64,000 nucleotides of DNA, taken from the NCBI RefSeq assembly GCF_943373825.1, contig NZ_CALSBP010000001.1, positions 1,302,001 through 1,366,000 on the forward strand. The letters run 5' to 3'. The position numbers were made by a program, and so were the translations under genes. Positions 8,507 through 18,056 of the stretch are shown here, in pieces. Numbering within the stretch: the stretch's first letter is position 1; every line of letters starts with the position of its first letter. The DNA comes from Aquimarina spinulae. Lineage in GTDB: Bacteria > Bacteroidota > Bacteroidia > Flavobacteriales > Flavobacteriaceae. The notes below the pieces were generated by a model. That model did not search any database. It saw only the letters and a list, made by a program, of their open reading frames with translations, and was not told the origin of the DNA.

Positions 8507-9154
8507 TTATTTATTATCTATTTCTATAAATTTTTCTTTCTCTAAACTGGGAGTTTCTGGTGCGGGATCATAATGTCCACTCAGAGTAGAAAGAATTTCT
8601 CCTGTTTCTTTATGTATTTCTTCAATATACTCAATTCCTCCCTGATCGGGATTTCTGGATGTGGTGTATACCAAATAATGGTTTTCTTTTTCATAAATAG
8701 AGATAACAACAGATGATTTATTGCCTTTGTTAAACACGTTATTATTAGCTCCATTACGGTTTAGGATAAAATTGATAACATTCATATCTTCTGTTGTGGG
8801 GCGATAAAAAGTAGTGTTTCCTCCTTTATTATTGTCACTGCTTATAGAGATCGATTTAGAAGGAAATTCTACAATTATGTCTGTATTGTAACTACTGTTT
8901 TTTGGAAAATAGATTACATTGTATCCAAAATGAACCTTGATCCTTTTGTTACTGGCCAGTATTTGTATGAAGTGAAAATCATCTTCAGTTACCTCTGGCT
9001 TAGAAATAGAATGTAACTCTTTTAGAGCCATATGAATAATGTGATTTTTTCCTAGCTTCTTTAACTCTAATATTTCTTCTTGTGGAGATGTGGATTGCGC
9101 ACTCATAAATAAGACAGGTAGTGAAATAAACAGCAAACGAATTGGTACCTTCAT
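8507..9154 (-). CDS. Secreted protein of unknown function
   Basis: A 215-aa protein with a signal peptide (MKVPIRLLFISLPVLFMSAQ) and no lipobox. The mature part has alternating beta-like segments (KRIKVHFGYNVIYFPKN, NKSSVVISIYEKENHYLVYTTSRN) and ends in an acidic helical tail. No family is recognised. It starts 8 bases after the stop of the 1599-aa gene and is probably co-transcribed with it, perhaps as an exported partner of that cytoplasmic protein. Confidence 0.7.
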   Translation of the reverse strand: MKVPIRLLFISLPVLFMSAQSTSPQEEILELKKLGKNHIIHMALKELHSISKPEVTEDDFHFIQILASNKRIKVHFGYNVIYFPKNSSYNTDIIVEFPSKSISISSDNNKGGNTTFYRPTTEDMNVINFILNRNGANNNVFNKGNKSSVVISIYEKENHYLVYTTSRNPDQGGIEYIEEIHKETGEILSTLSGHYDPAPETPSLEKEKFIEIDNK

Positions 9155-9162
9155 GGACTTTC

Positions 9163-12100
9163 TTAATTAATGATTCCTTTATTGGTAGAGATCTCATCCA
9201 TCATTTCTGAAGAGTGTCCATTTTGTTTAGCTTTTTGTACGTAGTTTAAGGCTTCTTTTGGGTTTTTAAGTTTATAATATATCTCTGCGATATTGGCGAG
9301 ATACATGGGTTCATTGGTTGCGGTTAGTGCAGCATTTTTAAAATAAGGTAATGCTTCTTCATAGCGTTTCTCTACATCTAATGCACAACCAGTGAGGTTG
9401 TATAACCGTGCGAGTGTTGCTATATCATGAGAAGCCTTTTTGATATACTCCTCTTGTTTTTCAAGATATGCAGGAATTCCTTTTTTTAACCACAGCAAGC
9501 GCGCTTTTAGAAAATAAACCTGACCAAATTCTGGATCTATTTTTAGAATAGCATCCCCTTTTTGTTCTGCCAATTCGAGATCTTTATTTTTTAAATCATT
9601 CCAGGCAGCCTGGAGTAATGCAAACTTACTTTTTTCCTTGATTTTGTATAAGTCAATTTCTTCAGAGAATTTGTCTTTGTTTTGAGTGATAGCCTCAACA
9701 ATGATTTCTGCTATGCTTGCCAGTTCTGGCCTTTTCTGGATATGCTTATAGGTGTAATGAATGAAGTTAAAAGCTAATAGTCTGTCGTGATCATAATTTT
9801 CATCTTTGGCTATATTATTAGATAGTTTTTGTATGAATATATTTTTAAAATCTTCACCATAGATGTGTTCTCCTTGTTCAAATAATACATCTATAGTAGT
9901 ATACCATGATTTTTTATAAGGCTCAGGTTTTATAGTGTTATCCCAAATAGGTTTTTCTTCTTCAGATTCAAAACTTTGTAGTATGTGTTTAACCTGTTGT
10001 TTTCGATATAACTGTAATAAGAATGTTTCTTCGTTTTCATAATCATCATCTCCAAAAAGGTCGTCGTCATATTGTTCATTATACTGTTTCGCAGAATTTG
10101 CTCTAGAAATCAATTCCTCTGGAAATTTTTCGTGACCTAACCTGATAAGCATGTCACAAACAGGTACAATCATATTTTTTATACGATGATTTTGCCTTTC
10201 ACCGATATCGGATTCAAATTGCTCAAAAATTTCTAATAACTCCTTTTCAAATGATCTTATAACTGCCAAAGGAAGTTTGGAAATATTAATTGTATTTCTG
10301 TGTGCATCACCGATGTAATTATAATAATCTAAAACATCATACGTATCAGTTAACAATTTTTTGATATAATTGTAGATAGATTTATGAGAATACATTTTAT
10401 AACGATAGGCCAACCTTGCTCTTAGAGATTCATCATTTAGCGTATCTAGAATATCTAATAAGAATGCTTTAATTTCGGGATCTTCAGAAAATTCGTCCCA
10501 TAGACCATATCCGTTATTTACAAGAATCGATACATATCCTTCTTTTATATTGGGAACATTTGGTGTTTTTTCTAAAACAGGTTTTGGGATACTATATTTT
10601 GCGCCATTAAACATAATATTTCTAATAATTTTTCGGTCAGGATGAGAAGCAATGATTTGAAGTACCTGGTTTTTTAATTTTCTAAGATCTCTCGAATCAT
10701 CGTTTTCTTGTTTCGGTCCAAAAACAGGCCCCTGAATATATGATGGTTTGATTTTTGTCGAACTGCTCGAAATAGCTTTTCCATTTTTTAAAGAACCAGA
10801 AGTATTTCTAATTTCATCTTTAGGGTTTTTCAGATTAAGTATCTGTATCAACTCTTTAAAAACACCTTCTTCGGTAATCATTCTGCTTTCTAATTGCTTG
10901 ATCAAATTTTCATTACCACTAAGTATAATGCCTTCGGCAGTTTCAGGATCTTGCGACGAACTGATTTCGCGATAAGGATTCCAGTTATGATCCGGGAATT
11001 CTAAATATCTGGATTCATTATTTATAAGTATCGAAACATGTTTTGAAGTCATTGTATTAAAACTATCATTCGAAATGATTTTATCTATGACACAATTAAG
11101 ATCGTAATTCATTTTCATGAGCTGAGGATCAAAATTCATATCCAAAGTATCAGAGAAATATGGATAAATGTTAAAGTTAGAGTAGACCATAGGGAGTCCA
11201 GATTCCTCATGAAAACTAGATACTATTGCAGGACTTGAGCATCCCTGAAAAGAAAGTGATATCACTCCATAATCAGGTTTGTGCTCCAGAACTACTTTTC
11301 CAATACTAAAACCGGGATGATGTTCTACCAAATGTTCAAAACACTCAATAGCCATCTTTTCTAATATATCCTGAATGTCAAATTCTTGTTTCTGTTGAGC
11401 AAGGTTTTTATCTTTTTCTAAAATACAGATATCATATTTTGTAAAACCTATAACAGTATCTTCATCATACATTGTTGCTATGTTATAGGTTAATCGTTCA
11501 CTATATAAATTCTCCTTGTTTAGACTTTCTAACCAATTAATGAGTGAAATCTTACCATTATCTTCTTTAGAAAGCGTGGTAAATAAAAATTCATCGCCTG
11601 TACTACATAAAGGGATATTAGGTTTTTCTGAAAAATAATAAATAGGAGCAAGGTCGTCCCAGTTATGACAGATAAATTTTGGGTCAGCAGGATTACTTAT
11701 ATCTATTACAGATCGGGTAACCATATAATGCTCAAAAAACGCTACATGCATATCTCCAGGTGTCTTATCTTCTATAATACTGGATAAATAAGTAGGATTG
11801 CTTTTGTCCTTAATATCTAGTAGTAGAACCAAACCAGCACCAGCACCCACAACCAGAAGATTATGGTGAATATGAAGACTATACCCACTTTCTATAAACA
11901 GGTCTGAAGAAATCGGGTTCGCATTGGGATTAGAAAGATCAAAGATTTCAAGGTATTCATTATTACAAACATACAAATGACCATCTAAAATATTGAGATT
12001 ACCATATTTTGGCACTTTTTTAGTATTTCTAATACTACCTTCTATAGGAATAATAGTATTTCCCTGGATTTGGTATCTTACAATTCCTTTATCATAATCT

Positions 12101-13962
12101 GATATATATACTACTTCGTTATGGTAAGAATAGTGGTATCTTTTTTCCTTATCTAAGGCAATTACAGTATGTTTTATGATCTCATAAGTATCTGTAATTT
12201 CTCCTATAAAAAGTTCTTTATCACCATTTACTGCGATGAATTGATTTTTACTAATAGGCACAACCCAACTTAAATCAACATCTTCGATTTTATGAGATAG
12301 ATAGTAACAATCTTCATAAGGTACTTTTTCTATTTCTTGTTTAGCGGTTTCCGGAATAACAAGAGAAGATACTTTTACTTTGAATTTAAAATCTTCTTTT
12401 TCTTTCTCTTTTGCTAAGTAATCATCATAAGTTTGAAGCATATAAGAAGAATTGGCAAACTCTTTTTTAAATAATGTACGGGCATTATCAGAGAAGAAAA
12501 TTCTCTGAAAACAGTATAAAGCATTTTCTTTTTCTCCAAGAATTGTATATAATTTAGATAATGCTATTGCTGCCCTGCCTATCGAAAAAGACTCTTTATT
12601 TTCTGACATAAAAGAAATGAGTTCATCTTTTAGCCTATTAAGTTCATCTTTCTGATCTTGATATAATCTAATATCAAATAACCACTTTGGTAATAATGCA
12701 TCTTTTTTGGCTCTTTTACTTTCAATTGAAGCATAGCACTCATCAAATTCCTCTTTACGGTTTAGGAAATATAAATTTTCTAATAAATGTACTTTATAAT
12801 GATCTGATAATTGCTTTATAGATTTAAGGATTGCTGTTGATTCCTCATACCGTCCTTCAGAAAATAATCTGGCGGTTAAGAATTTTTGAAGATCAGAATA
12901 GTTTTTATTAGTATCTGGTAAAAGTTCTAGTGTTTTTCTGAAAGCTTCTTCACCATAGTTATAAAGCTTTTCTTCTGCTTTGTATGAAATATCGAGGTTA
13001 TGTTCCTGTATAGTATTTAACCATTTTGTAAAATTGGATTCGTTATGGATTGGATCTGGAACCTGCAAAGGATCTATTATTTTATCCGGAAACTGTACCA
13101 TAAATTCATCAAAAGCACTAAAAAAAGCTTCTTCTGGTAAATCACCTTCTTCTTCTTCGATATGTCCTCCATCTAGTTTCCAATCTTCAAATTCATCGGT
13201 TAATCTAAAAATAGCTTTTTCTCTAAGTTTGGATTGTATAAAGCCATACTCGATATTTTTGATGTCATAGGTGTATATATTACTTTCTTCTTCAGAACCT
13301 TCGTATATATTGCTTTTGGGATAAAATAAATAAAAACCAGTGTCATAAAACTTTAAATATGGATAGGTTAATTTTGACTGAGGCAACGCAAGCATCACAT
13401 TATAAAATGGACCAGAACCGTTAGGATGATTAAAAGCCAGTATTCTTACATTATCGTCCTGTTTAAAAGTTAGTTTGTGCGTAACAAAACCCACAACATG
13501 TTTGAAATCTTTTTGAGTATAAGAACTGGCTACATTTTTTATAGCATTTTCAATTTGTAAAATCAATTCTTCGCGTAAGCATACTAAATAACTTTTATAT
13601 AATTGGTCAGATATATGGTCAAAAGTAAGTGCAGGCTTTATTTTTGCATATTTTTTTTTCTGCTCAGTTGCCTGATCAATAAAAGAAGTATCTAATTCTT
13701 CTCTCTTTTCAAAAGCCGTATCTGCAATATCTAACCATTCGGATATTGAAATTGTACCAATATCCGATGCATCATCATATTCAGATCCATAATAATACTC
13801 GTCCCAGGCATTGTTATAGGTTACTTTAAGTACATCAAAAGTCTTATTGGGCGAAATGATAATCATTCGTAGCTCTTCTGGATTAATTTTTCCTGAAGTA
13901 ACAGCCTGATCTATGATTTCCTTAAGCTGTTTTTGGATCGATGTAGTGATGTTTAATTGCAT
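9163..13962 (-). CDS. Giant protein with beta-propeller-like (LVIVD-like) and TPR regions
   Basis: A 1599-aa protein without a signal peptide or membrane segment, so probably cytoplasmic. Residues about 340-520 look like helical TPR-type repeats. About 560-850 are repeats such as GHLYVCNNEYLEIFDLSNPN and HNLLVVGAGAGLVLLLDIKD, which resemble LVIVD or propeller blades. A helical region with acidic runs follows, and about 1490-1595 contain clear TPRs (YEEALPYFKNAALTATNEPM, NPKEALNYVQKAKQNG). The parts suggest a scaffold. Its upstream region is related to that of LipL32-like copy 1. The whole protein is not recognised. Confidence 0.75.
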   Translation of the reverse strand: MQLNITTSIQKQLKEIIDQAVTSGKINPEELRMIIISPNKTFDVLKVTYNNAWDEYYYGSEYDDASDIGTISISEWLDIADTAFEKREELDTSFIDQATEQKKKYAKIKPALTFDHISDQLYKSYLVCLREELILQIENAIKNVASSYTQKDFKHVVGFVTHKLTFKQDDNVRILAFNHPNGSGPFYNVMLALPQSKLTYPYLKFYDTGFYLFYPKSNIYEGSEEESNIYTYDIKNIEYGFIQSKLREKAIFRLTDEFEDWKLDGGHIEEEEGDLPEEAFFSAFDEFMVQFPDKIIDPLQVPDPIHNESNFTKWLNTIQEHNLDISYKAEEKLYNYGEEAFRKTLELLPDTNKNYSDLQKFLTARLFSEGRYEESTAILKSIKQLSDHYKVHLLENLYFLNRKEEFDECYASIESKRAKKDALLPKWLFDIRLYQDQKDELNRLKDELISFMSENKESFSIGRAAIALSKLYTILGEKENALYCFQRIFFSDNARTLFKKEFANSSYMLQTYDDYLAKEKEKEDFKFKVKVSSLVIPETAKQEIEKVPYEDCYYLSHKIEDVDLSWVVPISKNQFIAVNGDKELFIGEITDTYEIIKHTVIALDKEKRYHYSYHNEVVYISDYDKGIVRYQIQGNTIIPIEGSIRNTKKVPKYGNLNILDGHLYVCNNEYLEIFDLSNPNANPISSDLFIESGYSLHIHHNLLVVGAGAGLVLLLDIKDKSNPTYLSSIIEDKTPGDMHVAFFEHYMVTRSVIDISNPADPKFICHNWDDLAPIYYFSEKPNIPLCSTGDEFLFTTLSKEDNGKISLINWLESLNKENLYSERLTYNIATMYDEDTVIGFTKYDICILEKDKNLAQQKQEFDIQDILEKMAIECFEHLVEHHPGFSIGKVVLEHKPDYGVISLSFQGCSSPAIVSSFHEESGLPMVYSNFNIYPYFSDTLDMNFDPQLMKMNYDLNCVIDKIISNDSFNTMTSKHVSILINNESRYLEFPDHNWNPYREISSSQDPETAEGIILSGNENLIKQLESRMITEEGVFKELIQILNLKNPKDEIRNTSGSLKNGKAISSSSTKIKPSYIQGPVFGPKQENDDSRDLRKLKNQVLQIIASHPDRKIIRNIMFNGAKYSIPKPVLEKTPNVPNIKEGYVSILVNNGYGLWDEFSEDPEIKAFLLDILDTLNDESLRARLAYRYKMYSHKSIYNYIKKLLTDTYDVLDYYNYIGDAHRNTINISKLPLAVIRSFEKELLEIFEQFESDIGERQNHRIKNMIVPVCDMLIRLGHEKFPEELISRANSAKQYNEQYDDDLFGDDDYENEETFLLQLYRKQQVKHILQSFESEEEKPIWDNTIKPEPYKKSWYTTIDVLFEQGEHIYGEDFKNIFIQKLSNNIAKDENYDHDRLLAFNFIHYTYKHIQKRPELASIAEIIVEAITQNKDKFSEEIDLYKIKEKSKFALLQAAWNDLKNKDLELAEQKGDAILKIDPEFGQVYFLKARLLWLKKGIPAYLEKQEEYIKKASHDIATLARLYNLTGCALDVEKRYEEALPYFKNAALTATNEPMYLANIAEIYYKLKNPKEALNYVQKAKQNGHSSEMMDEISTNKGIIN

Positions 13963-14205
13963 AGCGTTTTTTCTATAGATTAGTGCTGTAATAATTTATA
14001 ATCTAGTTGCAAAATATGAGAATTTATTATTAGAGCTAAATATCTTATTTACATTTTAATTATATTGCTATTGATACGTATTAAATTGATTATAAAACTG
14101 TTCTCAATTTTAACAAGACAGTTTGATTTTGTTGGTTATAAAACAGGGTATACTTGTTCTTTATTTCTATCTATTTTGTTGCAATTCGTATGATTGCTAA
14201 TCTAT
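13963..14205. other. Upstream region of the giant gene
   Basis: No gene is seen. Bases 13973-14055 align with 6093-6178 upstream of LipL32-like copy 1 (shared CTATAG, TTAGTG and AAATATGAGA blocks) and probably hold the promoter of the 9163-13962 gene. The remainder is AT-rich and unremarkable. Confidence 0.45.
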
Positions 14206-14307
14206 TCATTCTCTTTTTTTAAAAGTTTCTTCACAATAACCACAAACCGAGCTTACCTTTTTGTAACACCAGAAGAGATATAAAAACCTGTACTCAACTA
14301 TTTCTAT
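14206..14307 (-). pseudogene. Relic of a zinc-ribbon membrane protein gene
   Basis: Reading the minus strand from 14307 to the stop at 14206-14208 gives a peptide that contains KKVSSVCGYCEETFKKRE. This matches KKVYSVCGHCKGAFEEREF of the intact zinc-ribbon gene at 20534-20878, preceded by a matching FW-containing segment with a short deletion. The first CPYC half, the start codon and the membrane segment are gone. It lies next to the paralogue of the small membrane gene, as the intact gene does at 20.5-21.4 kb, so a two-gene unit was duplicated and one half decayed. Confidence 0.75.
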
Positions 14308-14314
14308 GTTCTTA

Positions 14315-14474
14315 TACCAATTTAATTTTAAAATGCCGTATCCAAGGCATAGTTGTTTTTTGCTCTAAAAACGCTGTGATTAAAAAGCATAGCCTTAGCT
14401 ACGGGGTTTATGAACAAGGAATTTAGAGTTAAAAAGAAGGAGTCGATATGCGACATTTTAAGATTAAAATGGTA
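14315..14474. mobile_element. MITE-like element with about 28-bp terminal inverted repeats
   Basis: The left end reads TACCAATTTAATTTTAAAAT (14315-14334) and continues GCCGTAT. The right end, read on the other strand from 14474, is TACCATTTTAATCTTAAAAT followed by GTCGCAT. About 24 of 28 bases pair. The element is 160 bp, has no ORF, and has further internal complementarity (AAGGCATAG near 14344 against CATAGCCTT near 14389). It ends 4 bases from the stop codon of the 14478 gene and abuts the zinc-ribbon relic. Confidence 0.65.
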
Positions 14475-14477
14475 TTA

Positions 14478-14915
14478 CTACATAAAGAATAAGAAAGAGG
14501 CTACGATCTGCCAACAGCCAATAATGATTCCTATAACTCCTAACTTACGTTGTTTTGATGCTGACTTTCCTCTTAATTGATTTGCTTTTTCTTTTGTAGC
14601 TCCATTTTTGAATACGAAAAACTTGTTAATTGAGCGGAAAACTAACATGAAACCTAATACAGCTTCCATAATATTCCCAGCTAATAAGGTGATCCACCAG
14701 ATAGGATAGGTTGTAAGCCATCCCAGGTTTAAAACTGCTGAAATGATTCCCCATAAACCCCAGAAACAGAACATAAGTCCGATCATAAATCTGATCAAGC
14801 TTGGCAACGGTTCGATTTTTTCTAAAAATTCTTTTACCTCTGGTTTTTTTGATAGCAATAATGATGGTGCTGCTACTATAATACTTAATAAAATCAATGT
14901 GATTCCCAAGGTCAT
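14478..14915 (-). CDS. Small multi-spanning membrane protein, copy A
   Basis: A 145-aa protein with about four membrane segments ([74 protein letters not shown]) and a basic loop before the last ([17 protein letters not shown]). It is a clear paralogue of the protein at 20961-21380. The shared start [12 protein letters not shown] sets the start at 14915, although the frame is open further upstream. The two genes also share sequence upstream of their starts. Function is unknown; it lies next to the SPFH gene cluster and may be a membrane partner. Confidence 0.75.
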   Translation of the reverse strand: MTLGITLILLSIIVAAPSLLLSKKPEVKEFLEKIEPLPSLIRFMIGLMFCFWGLWGIISAVLNLGWLTTYPIWWITLLAGNIMEAVLGFMLVFRSINKFFVFKNGATKEKANQLRGKSASKQRKLGVIGIIIGCWQIVASFLFFM

Positions 14916-14974
14916 AATTTTTAGTTTTAAAGTGTTAGTACTTATTTTTTTTTGATCCCTGTTTTGAATCCTAA

Positions 14975-14992
14975 AATTCACAGTACAAAGAT
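14975..14992 (-). promoter_or_regulatory. Promoter-like block shared with the paralogue
   Basis: TCACAGTACAAAGATGA, about 60 bases upstream of the 14915 start, recurs at 21479-21495 upstream of the paralogue. On the minus strand it reads CATCTTTG, one base off the TAnnTTTG -7 consensus. Conservation in both copies supports a role, but a clear -33 TTG is not seen. Confidence 0.4.
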
Positions 14993-15048
14993 GATAGGTA
15001 TAGGTTTTGAAGTTTTTTTTAAACTATCTTTTATAAATTATCGAGATA

Positions 15049-15777
15049 CTAGATCATTTTTTCTAACTCAGGAAGCTTGGTGTCAATTTCGATTTGTCTT
15101 TCTCTGCATTCTTCAGATTTATTACTTTCGGGATGATTAGCAAGAAAACCGTTAAGTGCCATTTGCATATCTTTAAGGTATCTTATTTTTAATGAAATTT
15201 TTTCGGTTTCCTGGTATTTTTGCCAGGCTTCTTCGACATATTTATATTCTAATTCCTGTCGTTCTAATTGTTTAATTTCTTTCCATCCGGGTAATAAATC
15301 TATTAATTTCTGAGAATTAGGAAAGGCTTTAATGGTATCCTCTAGATCAGGAACAGCAGCATATGCAGGCCTTAAGGTAGTATCAGAAAAGAAAGTGATG
15401 GCTTCTTTTTCACTATCTCCAAGAAAAACAGCTAAGATTTCATTCCACCCTATCGAAATAAACAAGAAACTACCATCGGGTATTGTGGTATCGGTAGTAA
15501 GTTTATACATGTTTTCTTTTTCTAAAGGCTCTATGCCAAAATTTACATCTTCATTAAATCCTCCCAATGCTAGTTTTCTTGCTTGAGCCACCAGAGATCC
15601 ACTATCAAAATTTTGAAGATATACAATAATCTCTATGTGATCATTTTCTCTTAGTACCGACGGAACCTTGTTAAGGTGTCTAAACTCAGGGAAACTGGTG
15701 TTATTGATGGTTGCAAATGATAGATAACTATCTTTACTTTTAATATGTATTCCGAATTGTTTGATGTTATTTTCCAT
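15049..15777 (-). CDS. Protein of unknown function in the SPFH cluster
   Basis: A 242-aa protein with no signal peptide. I place the start at 15777 (MENNIKQFGIHI); the frame is open to 15936, but that part overlaps the end of the upstream gene. The N-terminal two thirds is beta-rich (HIEIIVYLQNFDSG, GSFLFISIGWNE), and the last third is helical and charged (ERQELEYKYVEEAWQKYQET). I considered TerD because of the beta-rich core, but its calcium-binding acidic loops are absent. It follows the DUF6620-like gene by 112 bases and is probably in the same transcription unit. Confidence 0.65.
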   Translation of the reverse strand: MENNIKQFGIHIKSKDSYLSFATINNTSFPEFRHLNKVPSVLRENDHIEIIVYLQNFDSGSLVAQARKLALGGFNEDVNFGIEPLEKENMYKLTTDTTIPDGSFLFISIGWNEILAVFLGDSEKEAITFFSDTTLRPAYAAVPDLEDTIKAFPNSQKLIDLLPGWKEIKQLERQELEYKYVEEAWQKYQETEKISLKIRYLKDMQMALNGFLANHPESNKSEECRERQIEIDTKLPELEKMI

Positions 15778-15889
15778 GATTCTTTTTTGTTTTTTAAAAC
15801 AAGATGACCTGATTTCATCAAATTTGCAATGTAGTGTAATTGGGTTGCAGATGAATCCCAGGCCATCTATACATAAAATGTTATTGGGA

Positions 15890-16960
15890 TTAAAAATCGA
15901 TATCGTCTCCTGCCTTTGCCGAAGCAAATTCTGCATTATATTTTTCCATTAATTCTCCCATTTTTAATGCCATACGAGTATCTGTAGCCATTTTTGGAGT
16001 CCAATGCATACCTACAGAACTCCAATCGGTAACTGTAAGTCCGTATTCTTGTAAGATTGAAGCAGCATCTTTTCCTTGAGCCGCTCCCATATTTTGATGA
16101 CACATAACTTTAACATAAAGCTCGAAATCTTCATAAATATCATTGTTACCCGCAGAAGAGTCAGTTTCAGATTCTTGATTGCTTTCTGCATTGGCAAATT
16201 TGCCAATGTTCGAATTCATAAAAGCATCACCATATACCTTAGAAATTGCAAAAGTTGTGTCTTGAGACATTCTTGCGGTCCATTCTGCAGATACTTCATC
16301 CCAGATTGGTTTTTCTGTTCCTACAACTTTAAGTACTTCTTCTAGATCCATACCTCCTGCTATTTTTGCATTAGCAGCGGCCCAGGTTTCCATATCAATG
16401 CCATTAATAGGATCTAATAATCCACCGGCTTCTGCTGCTTCTATATGGGCATCCATCTGTGCATCTAGTTTAGCTTTTTGCTCTTTTAGAAAATTATCGG
16501 CATCGTCGTATGCTTTTTCTTCAGCAGAGTTTAGTAAAGCTATCCCCCATAAAAAATGATTTTCATCAGCGAATCCATATTCACGAATCTGATCATTAAA
16601 TTCTGAAAGGTCACTATCTTTTAGGTTTTTAATATCATTAAGGATATCGGTAGCATCCTCGTGAGAAAGTTCACGAACCTGCTCTGGCATTTCGAGTTTA
16701 TTAACATATCCATATCTTCTGATACCAGACTTAAATTGGTTATTAAGATCCACCCAATGTGGTTCATTTAGGTTAGGTTTAAATGGCCACACATCATAAT
16801 CTTCACCTTCTTCAAGGTCCTGAAAAGAAAGATCTGCACATGGCCATGTCATGTAGTCATAGCTGTGCCAATCCATGCGATCAAGAATCGCTAGATAATC
16901 TCTGTATTCGTCTTTTTGTTTTCCTGAAACGTCTTGATAAAATTCATTAACTGTACTCAT
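15890..16960 (-). CDS. DUF6620-like protein with two internal repeats
   Basis: A 356-aa soluble acidic protein. The N-terminal third carries WPCADLSFQDL and DYDVWPFKPNLNEPHW. Two related units follow, one near residues 199-250 (WAAANAKIAGG...VLKVVGTEKPIWDEVSAEWTARM) and one near 285-345 (YVKVMCHQNMG...ILQEYGLTVTDWSSVGMHWTPKM). Each pairs a helical part with a W-x-x-[MR]-[SA]-x-D-T end. I link it from memory to DUF6620, found in Bacteroidota near SPFH genes; that name is not certain. It starts 32 bases after the SPFH gene, so the two are almost certainly co-transcribed. Confidence 0.65.
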   Translation of the reverse strand: MSTVNEFYQDVSGKQKDEYRDYLAILDRMDWHSYDYMTWPCADLSFQDLEEGEDYDVWPFKPNLNEPHWVDLNNQFKSGIRRYGYVNKLEMPEQVRELSHEDATDILNDIKNLKDSDLSEFNDQIREYGFADENHFLWGIALLNSAEEKAYDDADNFLKEQKAKLDAQMDAHIEAAEAGGLLDPINGIDMETWAAANAKIAGGMDLEEVLKVVGTEKPIWDEVSAEWTARMSQDTTFAISKVYGDAFMNSNIGKFANAESNQESETDSSAGNNDIYEDFELYVKVMCHQNMGAAQGKDAASILQEYGLTVTDWSSVGMHWTPKMATDTRMALKMGELMEKYNAEFASAKAGDDIDF

Positions 16961-16992
16961 ATGGTATAATTTTTAAAGATTGATTTTTGTTT

Positions 16993-18036
16993 TTAGAATT
17001 GAGATAATATTTCCTGTTTCTTTTGTTTGTATTCCTGTTCGTCGATTAAGCCAGCATCAAACATTTTCTTTAGTTTTTCTAGTTTTTGCATCGGATCGTC
17101 GTTTTGAGGTTGAGGTTGAGATTGAGGTTGAGGAGGAGTATTTTGTTGAGGTGTAGACTGCTGTCCTTGATTATTCATCATATTCCCCAGCATTTGACCC
17201 ATTCCCAGGCCAGCCCCCATTTGCATACCGATATTACCACCGCCTTCATTTTTTGCCATATTTTTTAAGGCCTCGAGTTGTTGGTAATCCTGGTAGCTTA
17301 CTCCAAGTTCTTTCATTGCCTGTGCTTCGGCACTCATATCTGCAATTCGACTAATTCTTGTTTTGGTTTCTTCATCAAAACTGGTTCCTTCTATCCTAAA
17401 ATCAAGGAGTTCAAAACCTAGTTCATCGAAGATTTGTGCGCTCGAATTCTGAGAGAATGATGCAATTTCATTACGATGTTTATCAATTTCTACATAACTA
17501 AATGAAGCGTTAGCCAGGAAATCACTGATAGGCTGAGTAATTCTGGATAGAATAACTTTTTGTATTGCCTTTACAGGATAGTAGTCGTCACCTGCAATAA
17601 CGTTGGTAAAAAAATCAACTGGTTTAGTGATTTTGAAAGAAAAATTACCAAAAGCACCTAATCCTACAGGAAAATTATAAACAGGATCTTTATAGGTGAT
17701 AGGAGAGGGGGTTCCCCAACGAATATTTTGCATTTCTGCTTTTCTATAGAAAAAGATACCTACTTTATGAGCAGATTCAAAGGTATACATGATATTCTTG
17801 ATGGTGGTCCAAAAAGGAATATTTCCTGTTTTAAGATCGTAAAGCCCTTCTTCTTCAAAGACGCCTTCTACTTTGCCCTCGTATACAAAAAGACATCCTT
17901 GTCCGGGCCCTACGATCAATTTTGAAGCATTTTTAATCTCGTCCCCGTTTTCTGTCCATTTTTCAAAAAGAGTTTCGGGTTTTGGGTTTTGCCATTCGAT
18001 TACCGAACGGAGTTGACTTCTAAATGAATTTGACAT
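16993..18036 (-). CDS. SPFH-domain protein with C-terminal SHOCT motif (YdjI-like)
   Basis: A 347-aa protein. The first 240 residues fit the SPFH/'virion core' type found in Bacillus YdjI (SKLIVGPGQGCLFVYEGKVEG, FFYRKAEMQNIRWGTP, DELGFELLDFRIEGTS). A glycine/methionine-rich linker (GMQMGAGLGMGQMLGNMM) and a Pro-Gln run (about 300-320) follow, and it ends in a SHOCT motif (KLKKMFDAGLIDEQEYKQKK). SPFH proteins form membrane-associated oligomers. In Bacillus, YdjI works with a zinc-ribbon membrane protein (YdjG) and the PspA homologue in membrane stress. Here two zinc-ribbon genes lie directly upstream in the same operon, which supports a comparable role by inference. Confidence 0.85.
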   Translation of the reverse strand: MSNSFRSQLRSVIEWQNPKPETLFEKWTENGDEIKNASKLIVGPGQGCLFVYEGKVEGVFEEEGLYDLKTGNIPFWTTIKNIMYTFESAHKVGIFFYRKAEMQNIRWGTPSPITYKDPVYNFPVGLGAFGNFSFKITKPVDFFTNVIAGDDYYPVKAIQKVILSRITQPISDFLANASFSYVEIDKHRNEIASFSQNSSAQIFDELGFELLDFRIEGTSFDEETKTRISRIADMSAEAQAMKELGVSYQDYQQLEALKNMAKNEGGGNIGMQMGAGLGMGQMLGNMMNNQGQQSTPQQNTPPQPQSQPQPQNDDPMQKLEKLKKMFDAGLIDEQEYKQKKQEILSQF

Positions 18037-18056
18037 ATTTTTTTCTTTTAGGATTA

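Noticed and set aside
8316..8573. Plus-strand reading frame of 85 codons in the gap before the gene at 8507
   Set aside because: Its 3' part lies opposite the real minus-strand gene, the composition is that of AT-rich noncoding DNA, and no domain is recognisable.
15049..15777. TerD-family call for the 242-aa protein
   Set aside because: It is beta-rich like TerD but lacks the acidic calcium-binding loops, and its neighbours are not tellurium-resistance genes.
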